Assembly: GCF_041346945.1 (NCBI RefSeq)
Contig: NZ_CP166850.1
Location: 6,246,501-6,310,500 of the forward strand
Direction of reading: 5' to 3'
DNA: 64,000 nt
Origin: Amycolatopsis sp. cg9
GTDB taxonomy: Bacteria; Actinomycetota; Actinomycetes; Mycobacteriales; Pseudonocardiaceae
The notes under the pieces are model-generated. The model made no database searches and had not been told where the DNA came from. It worked only from the letters and a program-made list of their open reading frames with translations. The position numbers and the translations under genes are program-made. The number at the start of each line of letters is the position of its first letter. Positions within the stretch are counted from its first letter, which is position 1. Positions 51,741 to 61,029 of the stretch are shown piece by piece.

Positions 51741-52526
51741 TCAGCGGCTGCAGGGCGCCAGTGCGTCCAGGCCCTGCGGTTTCTCGGCGTTGCGGCCGAT
51801 CGCCGTGGCGATGCGGTTGATCGTCGCGACGCGCTTGTCCTCCAGCGGGCCGAGGATCGCGTTCTGGACGAAGTTCGCGCCGCCTTCGCCGGCGCTCGTG
51901 ACGAGGCGGTTGTTGGCTTCGGCGATCTGCGTGTCCAGGAGCTCCAGGTTGCGCTGGACTTCGGCCTGGGCCTGCGCGGGGATTTCCGGGAGCCGGCTTT
52001 CCACGTCCGGGCAGGTGATCTGGCCGGCGGCGGTGTCCTGCGCGGGCGGGGGTGCGGGGGCCGGTGCTTGCGACGAAGCCGCCCCGGAGCCGGCCTGGCC
52101 GCCCAGCGAGCACGCCGCGAGGCCGCCGAGGTTCTGCGGTTTCTCGCCCTGCCGGCCGATGGCGATGGCGATCCGGTCGATCGTCGACGCGCGTTTGTCC
52201 TGCAGCGGCCCGAGGATCGCGTTCTGGACGAAGTTGGGCCCGCCCTGGCCTTCGGTCGTGACGAGCCGGTTGTCGGCTTCGGCGATCTGGGTGTCCAGCA
52301 GCTGCAGGTTGCGCTGGACCTCGGCTTGCGCCTGGGCCGGGATCGCCGGGAGCCGGCTCGCCACGTCCGGGCAGGTGATCTGCCCGCCCGACGCCGCGCT
52401 GGCGGCGCCGGGGTCGCCGACGGTCGTCGCGATCACCAGCGCTCCCGCCGCGATGCCGAGGCCGAGGGCCGCCGTCGCGATCTTCGTCCGCCGAGAGAGG
52501 CGGTGCCGTCCACCGGTAGCAGGCAT
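51741..52526 (-). CDS. Secreted protein made of two near-identical domains
   Basis: A 261-residue exported protein. After a signal/anchor segment (IATAALGLGIAAGALVIATT) there are two 93-residue copies of one domain: residues 48-140 (52107-52385) and 168-260 (51747-52025), exactly 120 residues apart. I count about 74 identical positions. Each begins GQITCPDV and ends in a Cys-Ser pair, giving one likely disulfide per copy; the core reads FVQNAILGPL in both. A Pro/Ala linker joins them. I do not recognise the domain. Convergent with the GH2 gene, stops 3 bp apart. Confidence 0.85.
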   Translation of the reverse strand: MPATGGRHRLSRRTKIATAALGLGIAAGALVIATTVGDPGAASAASGGQITCPDVASRLPAIPAQAQAEVQRNLQLLDTQIAEADNRLVTTEGQGGPNFVQNAILGPLQDKRASTIDRIAIAIGRQGEKPQNLGGLAACSLGGQAGSGAASSQAPAPAPPPAQDTAAGQITCPDVESRLPEIPAQAQAEVQRNLELLDTQIAEANNRLVTSAGEGGANFVQNAILGPLEDKRVATINRIATAIGRNAEKPQGLDALAPCSR

Positions 52527-52744
52527 GAATCACTCCAAGTTAGCGTGAACAGAGAGGGTCCACACGGGCAGCGCGCGGTTGTTCCGAATGGCGCGGCCGA
52601 CTGGGCCGCGAAGGTCATCGTGGCGGCTCCACCAGCGATTTGTCCAGTGGGAAACGGCAAACGGAGAGATGCTGAACCATTCCGAACCGCGGTCCGTATT
52701 ACGCAGTGAAAGGCGGCTTGTGCGATTCCCGCGAAAGCCGGGTC

Positions 52745-52793
52745 TTGACGTGGCCGCCGTCGCCTCCTAGCGTCGGCATACCGACCGGTCGGT
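52745..52793 (+). promoter_or_regulatory. Promoter and TetR-type operator of the acyl-CoA synthetase operon
   Basis: TTGACG (52745-52750), 17-bp spacer, TAGCGT (52768-52773), then ACCGACCGGTCGGT (52780-52793), a perfect 14-bp palindrome at the expected start of transcription and 19 bp before the ATG. The TetR gene at the end of the operon is the likely partner. The rest of 52527-52744 shows no gene. Confidence 0.75.
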
Positions 52794-52812
52794 GTCCAAA
52801 GGAGGTCACTGG

Positions 52813-54465
52813 ATGAGCTGGTACGACGCGAAGCCCTGGCTCGCGAGCTACGACGAACGGGTGCGGGACGCGGGACCGGCCAAGCCGACGACGCTGCCCG
52901 AATCGTTCCGCCGCGCCGCGGACCACGTCCCCGACCGGGCGGCCATCGCGTACTTCGACGCGCGGCTGAGCTACCGGGACCTCGACCGGCTTTCCGACGG
53001 CGTCGCGCGCTACCTGACCCGGAACGGCTTCGCGCGCGGCGACCGGCTGGCGCTGGTGCTGCAGAACATCCCGCAGTTCGTGATCGCGCTGCTCGGCGCG
53101 TGGAAGGCCGGCGGGATCGTCGTCCCGGTCAACCCGATGTACCGCGAGCGCGAGCTGACCCACGTGCTCACCGACGCCGGCGTCAAGGCGATCGTCTGCT
53201 CGCAGCGCGGCTGGAACGCCTACATCGCGAAGACCGCCGAAGGCAGCTCCGTCGAAATCTCGCTCACCACCAGCGAACTCGAGTTCCAGACCCGCGACGA
53301 CGAGCGCGTGCTGGCCAAGGTCGAGAAGGAGGAGACGCCGGGCGCCACCGAACTCCTCGAAGCCGCGAACACGCCGGGGGAGAAGCCGCCGGAACCCGCC
53401 TTCGCGCTCGACGACACCGCCCTGATCAGCTACACCTCCGGCACCAGCGGCACGCCGAAGGGCGCCACCAACACCCACGGCAACATCGGCACCAACGCCG
53501 CCGGGCTCGGCTCGTTCAGCGGCCTGCCCGCCGGTTCGACGCTGTTCGGGCTCGCGCCGCTGTTCCACATCACCGGCATGGTCTGCGAACTCGGCTCCGC
53601 GATCGACATCGAGGGCACCCTCGCCCTGGCCTACCGCTTCGAGCCGGGCGTCGTGCTCGACGCTTTCCTGGAGCACCGGCCGTCGTACACGGTCGGGCCG
53701 TCCACGGCGTACATGGCGCTGATGGCCCACCCGTCCTTCAGCCGCGAGCACTTCGCGTCCTTCGCGCTGCTGTACTCCGGCGGTGCCGCGCTGCCGCCCG
53801 CGGTCGTCGAGGCGTTCCGCGCGAAGACCGGGCACTACATCCACAACGGCTACGGCCTCACCGAGACCACCGCGGGCTGCGTCGTCGTCCCGGGGACCCT
53901 CGAAGCGCCGATCGACCCGGAGTCGGGCACCATCTCGATCGGCCTGCCGGTGCCGGACACGATCGTCCGGATCCTCGGCGAGAACGGCGAAGAGCTGCCG
54001 TTCGGGCAGCCCGGGGAGATCGCCGTCGAGGGCCCGATGGTCGTCCCGGGCTACTGGAACCGGCCGGACGCCACCGCCGAGGCCCTGCCCGGCGGGCGCC
54101 TGCTCACCGGCGACATCGGGTTCATGGACGAGCGCGGCTGGGTCTACGTCGTCGACCGCAAGAAGGACATGATCAACGCGTCGGGCTTCAAGGTCTGGCC
54201 GCGCGAGGTCGAGGACGTCCTCTACACGCACCCGGCCGTCCGTGAAGCCGCCGTCGTCGGGATCGCCGACGAGTACCGCGGCGAGACCGTCAAGGCGTAC
54301 GTCAGCCCGGCGCCGGGAGTGGCCGCCGATCCGGCGGAACTCGTGGCGTGGTGCAAGGAACGGCTCGCCGCCTACAAGTACCCGCGCACCGTCGTGGTGC
54401 TCGACGAACTGCCGAAGACCACCAGCGGCAAGATCCTCCGCCGCGAACTGCGGGCGAGGGGCTGA
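52813..54465 (+). CDS. Long/medium-chain acyl-CoA synthetase (FadD type)
   Basis: A 550-residue ANL-superfamily ligase: YTSGTSGTPKGA (P-loop), YGLTETTAG, the GYWNRPDAT-LLTGDIG adenine-binding region and the hinge and C-terminal DRKKDMINASGFKVWPREVE and TTSGKILRREL with the catalytic Lys. It activates a carboxylic acid as acyl-AMP then CoA ester. AAAGGAGG precedes the ATG. The next gene starts in TGATG, so the pair is coupled; a TetR gene follows and a perfect palindrome lies at the promoter. Confidence 0.93.
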   Translation: MSWYDAKPWLASYDERVRDAGPAKPTTLPESFRRAADHVPDRAAIAYFDARLSYRDLDRLSDGVARYLTRNGFARGDRLALVLQNIPQFVIALLGAWKAGGIVVPVNPMYRERELTHVLTDAGVKAIVCSQRGWNAYIAKTAEGSSVEISLTTSELEFQTRDDERVLAKVEKEETPGATELLEAANTPGEKPPEPAFALDDTALISYTSGTSGTPKGATNTHGNIGTNAAGLGSFSGLPAGSTLFGLAPLFHITGMVCELGSAIDIEGTLALAYRFEPGVVLDAFLEHRPSYTVGPSTAYMALMAHPSFSREHFASFALLYSGGAALPPAVVEAFRAKTGHYIHNGYGLTETTAGCVVVPGTLEAPIDPESGTISIGLPVPDTIVRILGENGEELPFGQPGEIAVEGPMVVPGYWNRPDATAEALPGGRLLTGDIGFMDERGWVYVVDRKKDMINASGFKVWPREVEDVLYTHPAVREAAVVGIADEYRGETVKAYVSPAPGVAADPAELVAWCKERLAAYKYPRTVVVLDELPKTTSGKILRRELRARG

Positions 54466-55433
54466 TGGTCGAGACCGCCCGCGGCGCGATCGCGCCGGAA
54501 GCGCTGGGCCGGGTGCTCATGCACGAGCACCTCTTCGTGCTCAGCCCGGAATTCGTCCAGAACTACCCGGAGCACGAAGGGTTCCGCGAGGACGAGCACG
54601 TCCCCGAAGCGATCCGGCGGCTCCAGGAGCTGAAGGAAGCCGGGATCGACACGATCGTCGACCCGACGGTGATCGGGCTCGGCCGGTACATCCCGCGCGT
54701 GCAGCGGGTCGCCGCCGGGACCGAGGTCAACATCGTCGTCGCGACCGGGCTCTACACCTACAACGACGTGCCGCACTACCTGCACTTCCGCGGGCCAGGC
54801 ACGCTGTTGCAGGGCGAAGACCCGCTCGTCGGGATGTTCGTCGGGGACATCCGGGACGGGATCGCCGGCACCGGCGTCAAGGCCGGGCTCCTCAAGTGCG
54901 CCACCGACGAACCCGGCGTCACCCCCGGCGTCGAACGCGTGCTGCGCGCGGTGGCGAAGGCGCACGCCGAGACCGGCACGCCGATCATGACGCACACGCA
55001 CGCCGGCACCCGGCGCGGGCTGGAGCAGCAGAACGTCTTCGAGGACGAAGGTGTCGACCTGAGCCGGGTGCTGATCGGGCACTCCGGGGACTCGACGGAC
55101 CTCGGGTACCTCACCGAGCTCGCCGACCGCGGGTCGCTGCTCGGGATGGACCGGTTCGGCCTGGACCTGCTGCTGCCGTTCGAGGAGCGGGTGAACACCG
55201 TCGCGGCGATGTGCGAGCGCGGCTACGCGGGCAGCATGGTGCTCTCGCACGACGCGTCCTGCTACATCGACTGGCTGCCCGCCGAGCAGCTGCCCGTGCT
55301 CACGCCGAACTGGCACTACCTGCACATCACCCGGGACGTGCTGCCCGCGCTGCGGGAGCGCGGGGTGTCCGAAACGGACATCACGACGATGCTCGTGGAC
55401 AACCCCCGGCGGTTCCTGTCCCCGGCGGGCTGA
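54465..55433 (+). CDS. Phosphotriesterase-family metal-dependent hydrolase
   Basis: A 322-residue amidohydrolase-superfamily protein of the PTE/PLL type. HxH is LMHEHLF (His20, His22), the bridging lysine lies in GLLKCATD, later histidines in MTHTHAG and LIGHSGDS, and the catalytic Asp in LSHDASC. PTE-like lactonases hydrolyse acyl-homoserine or other lactones. Paired with an acyl-CoA synthetase, it may open a lactone to a hydroxy acid that the synthetase then activates. The order of action is inference. Confidence 0.9.
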   Translation: MVETARGAIAPEALGRVLMHEHLFVLSPEFVQNYPEHEGFREDEHVPEAIRRLQELKEAGIDTIVDPTVIGLGRYIPRVQRVAAGTEVNIVVATGLYTYNDVPHYLHFRGPGTLLQGEDPLVGMFVGDIRDGIAGTGVKAGLLKCATDEPGVTPGVERVLRAVAKAHAETGTPIMTHTHAGTRRGLEQQNVFEDEGVDLSRVLIGHSGDSTDLGYLTELADRGSLLGMDRFGLDLLLPFEERVNTVAAMCERGYAGSMVLSHDASCYIDWLPAEQLPVLTPNWHYLHITRDVLPALRERGVSETDITTMLVDNPRRFLSPAG

Positions 55434-55474
55434 GCCGTTATCCTGGTGCGTCCGATCGGAGAGGGGGTCGCGCG

Positions 55475-56098
55475 GTGACCCGAGCAAGCACCCGGAAGCC
55501 GGGCGAGGCGACGGGCGACGACCAGGCCGCCGTGCCCCGGCGGCTGCTGGAGCACGCCACGAAGCTGTTCGCCAAGAAGGGCTTCGACCGCACGTCCGTC
55601 CAGGAGATCGTCGAGGCCGCGGGCGTCACCAAAGGCGCGATGTACCACTACTTCGACTCCAAGGACGACCTGCTCTACGAGATCTACGCCCGCGTCCTGC
55701 GCGAGCAGACCCGGCAGCTGGAGAGCGTCGCCGACTCCGGCGCGCCGCTGCGGGAACGGCTCGCCGCCGCCGCGTCCGACGTCGTCGTGTCCAGCATCGA
55801 CAACCTCGACGACAACACGATCTTCCTGCAGTCCATGCACCAGCTGTCCCCGGACAAGCGGAAGGCGGTGCGCGCCGAGCGCCGCAAGTACCACGAGCGC
55901 TTCCGCGGCCTGGTCGAAGAGGGCCAGGCGTCGGGCGAGTTCCGCACGGACAAGCCGGCCGACGTCGTCGTCGACTTCTTCTTCGGCTCGGTGCACCACC
56001 TGGGCTCGTGGTACCGGCGCGGCGGCTCGCTGACCGCCCGCCAGATCGGCGACCACTACTCGGACCTGCTGCTGGCCGCCTTGCGCCCGCCTGGTTGA
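55475..56098 (+). CDS. TetR-family regulator of the FadD/PTE operon
   Basis: A 207-residue TetR protein: TSVQEIVEAAGVTKGAMYHYF HTH and a KstR2/FadR-like C-terminal domain (FFFGSVHHLGSWYRRGG). GTG 55475 follows GAGAGGGGG. It ends the acyl-CoA synthetase-hydrolase group, 41 bp after the hydrolase. I propose it binds ACCGACCGGTCGGT at 52780 and responds to an acyl-CoA, as other TetR regulators of lipid genes do. Confidence 0.9.
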   Translation: MTRASTRKPGEATGDDQAAVPRRLLEHATKLFAKKGFDRTSVQEIVEAAGVTKGAMYHYFDSKDDLLYEIYARVLREQTRQLESVADSGAPLRERLAAAASDVVVSSIDNLDDNTIFLQSMHQLSPDKRKAVRAERRKYHERFRGLVEEGQASGEFRTDKPADVVVDFFFGSVHHLGSWYRRGGSLTARQIGDHYSDLLLAALRPPG

Positions 56099-56106
56099 TT
56101 GGTGCG

Positions 56107-58569
56107 GTGACCGATTTCCCGCCGCTGCCCGTGCTCGGCAAGCTGACGCCGGCCGAGCGCGAGCTGATCGAGGCCGCCCGGCGCGGCGAGGTGGCGACGC
56201 CGGACGCGCCCGTCCGCGCCGACGTGCTGCGGGAGCTGCTGCTCGGCCGCCGCGGCCCGCTGGACCCGCTGGGCGTCCGCGTCGAAGGCGCCCGGATCGC
56301 CGGGACGCTGAACCTCGACCGCGTCGAAGCCGAGGCCGGCCTCACCCTGACCGGGTGCGTGGTCGTGAACCCGGTCAGCGTGCGGCGGGGCCGGCTCCCG
56401 TGGCTCGACCTGTCCGGCAGCCGGATCGCCGGGTTCGACGGCGACGGCGTCCGGATCGATGACGACCTCCACCTCGCCGGCGTGCGCGCGACCGGCTCCG
56501 GCGAGTACGGCGCGATCTGCCTGCGGGACGCCCGGGTCGGCGGCCGCGTCCACCTCGGCGATGCCGACGTCACCGGCGAGGACGGGCCCGCGGTGTACCT
56601 CGACGGGCTGGCGAGCGCCGGCCTGCGGTGCGTCGGCCTGCGGGCGGCCGGCGACGGCGAGCTGGGCGCGGTCCGCCTGCTCAACGCGCACGTCACCGGC
56701 CAGGTCAGCTTCGACGACGCCGTGCTGACCAACCGGGACGGGCCCGCGCTGCACGCCGACGGCCTCGTCGCGGACGGCGACGTCCGGCTGGTCTCGGCGG
56801 AGGTCACCGGGGCCGGCGACGACGGTGCGCTGCGCCTGATCGGCGCCCGGATCGGCGGGGAAGCCGACCTCACCGGCGCCGTGCTGACCAACGAAACCGG
56901 CCCCGCCCTCGAGGCCGACCGCCTCCACGCCGGTGACCTGCGGCTCGACGGCGTCACCGCGCTCGCGGCCGCCGAGGGCGAGGCGATCAGCCTGCTCGGC
57001 GCGCGGATCGACGGCCAGCTCAACGCCGGCGCCGCGGTCGTCGTCAACCGCCGCGGCCGGGGACTGAGCGCCGACGGCATCCGGGTCGGCGACAGCTTCC
57101 ACGCCGACGGACTGACAGCGCGGGCCTCGGGGGAGTACGGCGCGCTCTGCCTGCTCAGCGCGCACGTCGCCGGCAACCTCTACCTCGACGGCGCCGAACT
57201 GACCAACGACAGCGGGGCGGCGCTGAGCGGCGACCGGCTCGCCGTCGACGGCAACTTCCGCGCCAACGAGCTGACCGCGGGCGGGTCCGGGGAACCGGGC
57301 ACGGTCCGGCTGCTCGGCGCCCGGATCGGCGGCCGGGTGGACCTCGAGGGCGCGCGGCTGACCAACGACGTGAGCCCGGCGCTGTACGCCGACGGCCTGC
57401 ACGTCGGCGGCAACCTGGCCCTCTCGGGCGCGACGGTCACCGGCGCCGGCGAGGAGGGCGCGATCCGGCTGCACGGCGCCGAGATCACCGGCCAGGCGCT
57501 GCTCGACGGCGTCGAGCTGGCCAACGCGTCCGGTCCCGCGTTCCTCGCGGACGCCTCGCGGGTGGGCAACTACCTCGACTTCACCGGCCTGAAGGCGACC
57601 TCTTCGGCCGGGTGGGCCGCGGTGAGCCTGTCCGGGGTGCGGGTCGAAGGCCAGGTCAGCTTCGAGGACGCCGAGATCACCAACGATGCGGGTCCGGCGC
57701 TGCACGCCGACCGCTGCCGGGTGGCGGAAACCCTGTCGCTGAGCGGGATGCGGGCCACCGGCGCCGGTGAGGAGGCCACCCTCCGGCTGCTCGGCGCGCA
57801 CGTCACCGGCCAGCTGAACCTCCTCGGCGCGAAGCTCGGCCACACCGCCGGCGGGACGCTCTTGAGCCTGGAGGACGCCGTCGTCGAGGGGGCGATCTTC
57901 CTCCCCGCCGGCGTCGTCTGCGCGGAACCGGCCCGCGGCCCGCACCCGGGGACGATCGACCTCGACGGGTTCCGCTTCGGCGCGCTCGGCGCGGCCACCT
58001 GGCAGGAGTGGCTGCACCTGGTCCGGTGGCACACCGCCGTCTACCGGCCCGGCCCGTACCAGCGGCTGGCCGCCGTGGAGCGGACGTCGGGCCACGACGG
58101 CAACGCCCGGCACGTGCTCATCGCCCAGCAGCGCGACCTCCAGCGGTGGGCGCCCGAAGGCATCGGCGGCTGGCCCGCCCGGCGGTTCCACTGGCTGTGG
58201 GGCGCGCTCGCGGGCTACGGCTACCGCGCGCGCCGCACGGCGGCGGCGCTGCTGCTCGCGGTACTCGCCGCCGGCGGCCTCGGGCTCTGGGCCGGGCAGG
58301 TGGGGGAGGGCGGCCACCACGCGGCCGAGCGCGTCGCGGACTTCACGGCCGCGGCCGGCACGCCGTGCACGACCGTGGAGCTCATCGGTGTCGGGCTGGA
58401 CCGCGGGCTGCCCCTGTCCCCGGGGGTGCGCGGCCGGTGCGACCTCAACACCGGCCTGGACTCGGGCCAGGCGTTCACCGTCGCGATCTGGGCGGTCCAG
58501 GCGGCGATCTGGGCGCTGGCCACGCTCGCGCTGGTCGGCTACACCGGGCTGGTGCGCAAGACCGGCTAG
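56107..58569 (+). CDS. Large repeat (beta-solenoid) membrane protein
   Basis: An 820-residue protein. From about residue 55 to 620 it repeats a unit of roughly 66 residues built on the pattern GA-I-G-x-x-x-L-x-G-A-x-L-TN-x-x-GPAL-x-AD, ending with RLLGA. The period and the small-residue turns suggest a stacked beta-solenoid. The last 120 residues carry two transmembrane segments (AAALLLAVLAAGGLGLW; AIWAVQAAIWALATLALVGY). The solenoid is preceded by a short region with no signal peptide, so it faces the cytoplasm. Such proteins are often labelled oxidoreductase, for which I see no basis. GTG start; CTAG shared with the next convergent gene. Confidence 0.8.
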   Translation: MTDFPPLPVLGKLTPAERELIEAARRGEVATPDAPVRADVLRELLLGRRGPLDPLGVRVEGARIAGTLNLDRVEAEAGLTLTGCVVVNPVSVRRGRLPWLDLSGSRIAGFDGDGVRIDDDLHLAGVRATGSGEYGAICLRDARVGGRVHLGDADVTGEDGPAVYLDGLASAGLRCVGLRAAGDGELGAVRLLNAHVTGQVSFDDAVLTNRDGPALHADGLVADGDVRLVSAEVTGAGDDGALRLIGARIGGEADLTGAVLTNETGPALEADRLHAGDLRLDGVTALAAAEGEAISLLGARIDGQLNAGAAVVVNRRGRGLSADGIRVGDSFHADGLTARASGEYGALCLLSAHVAGNLYLDGAELTNDSGAALSGDRLAVDGNFRANELTAGGSGEPGTVRLLGARIGGRVDLEGARLTNDVSPALYADGLHVGGNLALSGATVTGAGEEGAIRLHGAEITGQALLDGVELANASGPAFLADASRVGNYLDFTGLKATSSAGWAAVSLSGVRVEGQVSFEDAEITNDAGPALHADRCRVAETLSLSGMRATGAGEEATLRLLGAHVTGQLNLLGAKLGHTAGGTLLSLEDAVVEGAIFLPAGVVCAEPARGPHPGTIDLDGFRFGALGAATWQEWLHLVRWHTAVYRPGPYQRLAAVERTSGHDGNARHVLIAQQRDLQRWAPEGIGGWPARRFHWLWGALAGYGYRARRTAAALLLAVLAAGGLGLWAGQVGEGGHHAAERVADFTAAAGTPCTTVELIGVGLDRGLPLSPGVRGRCDLNTGLDSGQAFTVAIWAVQAAIWALATLALVGYTGLVRKTG

Positions 58570-59453
58570 TGCCGCCCGATGTGGTCCAGCAGCAGGGCGA
58601 TGACCTCGTCCGGGGCCTCCATCGCCATCCACTGGCTCGCGCCCTCGAGGATCTGGAAGCGGTACTCGGCGTCGATGTGGTGCACGGTCAGCTCGGCGGC
58701 GCTCTGGCCGAGGTAGGGGTCCTCGCGCCCCCAGAGGTAGAGCGTCGGCACCGCGATCCGGCCCGCGGGGATGTCGAAATCGTCGTCGGTGGCGCCGCGG
58801 TACCAATTCAGCGTCGCGGTCAGCGCGCCCGGTTCGGAAAGGCGCGCGACGGAACGTTCGACGATTTCGACCGGAATCCGGCGGCTGTAAACAGCGCGTA
58901 ATTGCGCGGCTTCGTCGCGTAAGAGGTATTTCTCGGCTTTGCCGACACCGCGCCGGAAGAACCGGATGTAGCCGAGGTCGTGGAACTGCCCGTCGTCGGT
59001 CGCGGCCGCCCGTCGCAGCGCCGCCGGGTGCGGGGTGGAGAGCACGGTCAGCGACCGCAGCCGCTCCGGGTGCGCGGTGGCGAGCGCCCAGGCGATCATG
59101 CCGCCCCAGTCGCGGGCGACCAGGTGGAACCGGTCCGCGCCCTGGCTGCCGGCGAAGGCGAGGGCGTCGCCGACCAGCTGGTCGAGGGTGTAGTGCTCGA
59201 CGCCGTCCGGCCGCGCGCCCGCCGCGTACCCGCGCTGGTCGACGGCCACCGCGCGGTAGCCGGCCTCGCCGAGGGCGTGCAGCTGCTCGGTCCAGGCGTC
59301 GGCGAACTCGGGCCAGCCGTGCAGGAAGAGCACGAGCTCGCCGTTCCCGGGCCCGGCCGCGAGCGCGCTGTGCCGCCGACCGCCGACGGCGATCGTCAAT
59401 TCTTCCAGCGTGCCGGGCACACCGGCATCCGTCGGCACGACGGCGAATTCCAT
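58566..59453 (-). CDS. Alpha/beta hydrolase (epoxide-hydrolase-like)
   Basis: A 295-residue protein: FLHGWPEFADAW (HGxP), VARDWGGMIAW with the nucleophile Asp, a cap domain with a Tyr pair region, and a C-terminal His in ASQWMA/PDEV is not clearly seen. This could be an epoxide hydrolase or haloalkane-dehalogenase relative. It is convergent with the solenoid gene and shares CTAG. ATG start. Confidence 0.85.
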   Translation of the reverse strand: MEFAVVPTDAGVPGTLEELTIAVGGRRHSALAAGPGNGELVLFLHGWPEFADAWTEQLHALGEAGYRAVAVDQRGYAAGARPDGVEHYTLDQLVGDALAFAGSQGADRFHLVARDWGGMIAWALATAHPERLRSLTVLSTPHPAALRRAAATDDGQFHDLGYIRFFRRGVGKAEKYLLRDEAAQLRAVYSRRIPVEIVERSVARLSEPGALTATLNWYRGATDDDFDIPAGRIAVPTLYLWGREDPYLGQSAAELTVHHIDAEYRFQILEGASQWMAMEAPDEVIALLLDHIGRH

Positions 59454-59543
59454 GGCGCCCAGGCTAGATCGGGGCCGCCGGGAGAGCTATGGGGAGAAGG
59501 GCACTTTTGCCACCCTTTTGCCTCTCGCGTGGCCTGGCTCACA

Positions 59544-59571
59544 GAATTTTCGCTCAGATGAGCGAAAATTC
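59544..59571 (-). terminator. AT-rich hairpin after the lipoprotein gene
   Basis: Exact 13-bp arms GAATTTTCGCTCA (59544-59556) and TGAGCGAAAATTC (59559-59571) around GA, 16 bp past the lipoprotein stop and 90 bp before the next gene. An unusually AT-rich hairpin for this sequence; an additional operator role is possible. Confidence 0.7.
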
Positions 59572-59587
59572 CGTGACCGGGGGTGGC

Positions 59588-60208
59588 TCAGTTCTTCCAG
59601 ACCACCGGGGACTTGTCGTAGCCGTCGCCCTTGTCGAAGGTCGCCGCTTCGACCGCGGAGCCTTCGCGGGCGCCCTGCAGGGTGCAGGTCTCGAACTTCG
59701 CGCCCGCCGTCGCGAAGTCCTTGCCCGCGGTGCCGGACTTGCAGCCGTCGGTGCTGCCGGTGATGATCACGCCGGTCGAGCGGCCGTCGGCGCCGAGGGC
59801 GCGCAGGCTCACCGACGCGTAGGACAGGTCGGCGCCGTCGACGTTCTCGACCGTCGCGCGCAGGTAGTACGGCGTGATGCCCTTGGCCTTGTCGCCGTAC
59901 TTCGCCAGGTCGGCGTTTTCGCCCTTTTCGATCGCCGTCACGGTGATCGCGATGGTGCCGGACTTGGTCGTGCCGTACTTGAAGGGGACCACCGCGCGCT
60001 CGCCGAGCTTGAGTTCGGTGCCGGGCTTGGTGACGTCACCGGCCGGGGCGGCCGCGGCCGTCGACGACCCGGCGGTGGCCGGCGCGGGGGCCGCCGGGGT
60101 CTCGGACGGCGCGGCGGGGGCCGCCTGGCCGGACTCGCCACCGCACGCGGAGAGCAGGAGGGCGCCGGCGACGGCGGCGAGCAGGGCGGTGGAGCGGACG
60201 TGCTTCAT
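59588..60208 (-). CDS. Lipoprotein with DUF4352-like domain
   Basis: A 206-residue lipoprotein (LLLSACGG lipobox) with an Ala/Pro/Thr linker and an immunoglobulin-like beta domain (LGERAVVPFKYGTTKSGTIAITVTAIEKG), similar to DUF4352/telomeric-repeat-like lipoproteins of actinomycetes. Two cysteines late in the domain (TDGCKSG, FETCTLQ) may pair. ATG at 60208 follows AGGAGATCC. The upstream gap of 170 bp holds GC-rich DNA with no gene. Confidence 0.8.
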   Translation of the reverse strand: MKHVRSTALLAAVAGALLLSACGGESGQAAPAAPSETPAAPAPATAGSSTAAAAPAGDVTKPGTELKLGERAVVPFKYGTTKSGTIAITVTAIEKGENADLAKYGDKAKGITPYYLRATVENVDGADLSYASVSLRALGADGRSTGVIITGSTDGCKSGTAGKDFATAGAKFETCTLQGAREGSAVEAATFDKGDGYDKSPVVWKN

Positions 60209-60378
60209 GGATCTCCTCGTGCAACCCGCCGGACGGGTTCCGGCGGGGCGGAGCCGGAGCGCCGCGGCCGCCCCCAGGACAGTCGCGGCGACCCGGCGGG
60301 GTGCCCTCGCGGCTCCGTCAGCGGGACGCTAACCCGGGCGCCGCGCCGCCGGTGTGGGCCGTTCGCACCACACGCGGG

Positions 60379-61029
60379 TCACAGATCGTCGACGCCGATC
60401 AGGCCGTCCTGGATGGCGCGCGCGACGAGCGCGGCCTTGGTCGGCGCCTCGCGGCCGATGCGCGCGTACTTGACCCGGATCCGCTCCAGGTGGGAGTTCA
60501 CCGTGCTGGGCGAGATCCCGAGCCGGAGCGCGACGAACTCCTTCGACTCGGACTGGAACCACTCGACGAGCACCTCGGCTTCGCGCGCCGAGAGCGCGGG
60601 CCGCGTCTCCGACCGGTCCCCGGCGAGCGCCCCGGCCAGCGACGGCGGCGTGTACGGCCGGTCCTGCGCCGCGGCCCGCGTCGCCTCCACCAGGTGGTCG
60701 GCGCCCTCGGCCTTCGTCAGGTAGCAGAGCGCGCCGAGCTCGAGGCACTGCAAGGCGACGTCGTCGTCCGCGCGCATCGAGTAGACGACGACCCGGCGCC
60801 CGGCCTCCGCGAGCCGCCGCAGGTCGCCGAACGCCGGCGCGGGGCCGCCCAGGTGCAGGTCGAAGATGACCACGTCGGCGGTCGCGCCCGCGCCCAGCCA
60901 GGCGGCCTTGACGTCTTCGCCGTCCGCGACGACGTCGATCGGCGGGTCGCCGGCCGCCAGCCAGAACGCCACGCCGGCGCGCACCGCCGGGTGGTCGTCG
61001 ACCACGACGGCCGTCACTCGGGTCGCCAC
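60379..61029 (-). CDS. LuxR-type response regulator
   Basis: A 216-residue NarL/FixJ regulator. The receiver has the acidic pair VVVDDHP (Asp11, Asp12), the phosphoacceptor Asp57 in VIFDLHL, and Lys in LTKAEG. The C-terminal HTH reads LSAREAEVLVEWFQSESKEF and ISPSTVNSHLERIRVKY. GTG 61029 follows ATGGAGGCG and overlaps the upstream sensor gene by 16 bp. It is the output of the adjoining two-sensor system. Confidence 0.93.
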   Translation of the reverse strand: MATRVTAVVVDDHPAVRAGVAFWLAAGDPPIDVVADGEDVKAAWLGAGATADVVIFDLHLGGPAPAFGDLRRLAEAGRRVVVYSMRADDDVALQCLELGALCYLTKAEGADHLVEATRAAAQDRPYTPPSLAGALAGDRSETRPALSAREAEVLVEWFQSESKEFVALRLGISPSTVNSHLERIRVKYARIGREAPTKAALVARAIQDGLIGVDDL

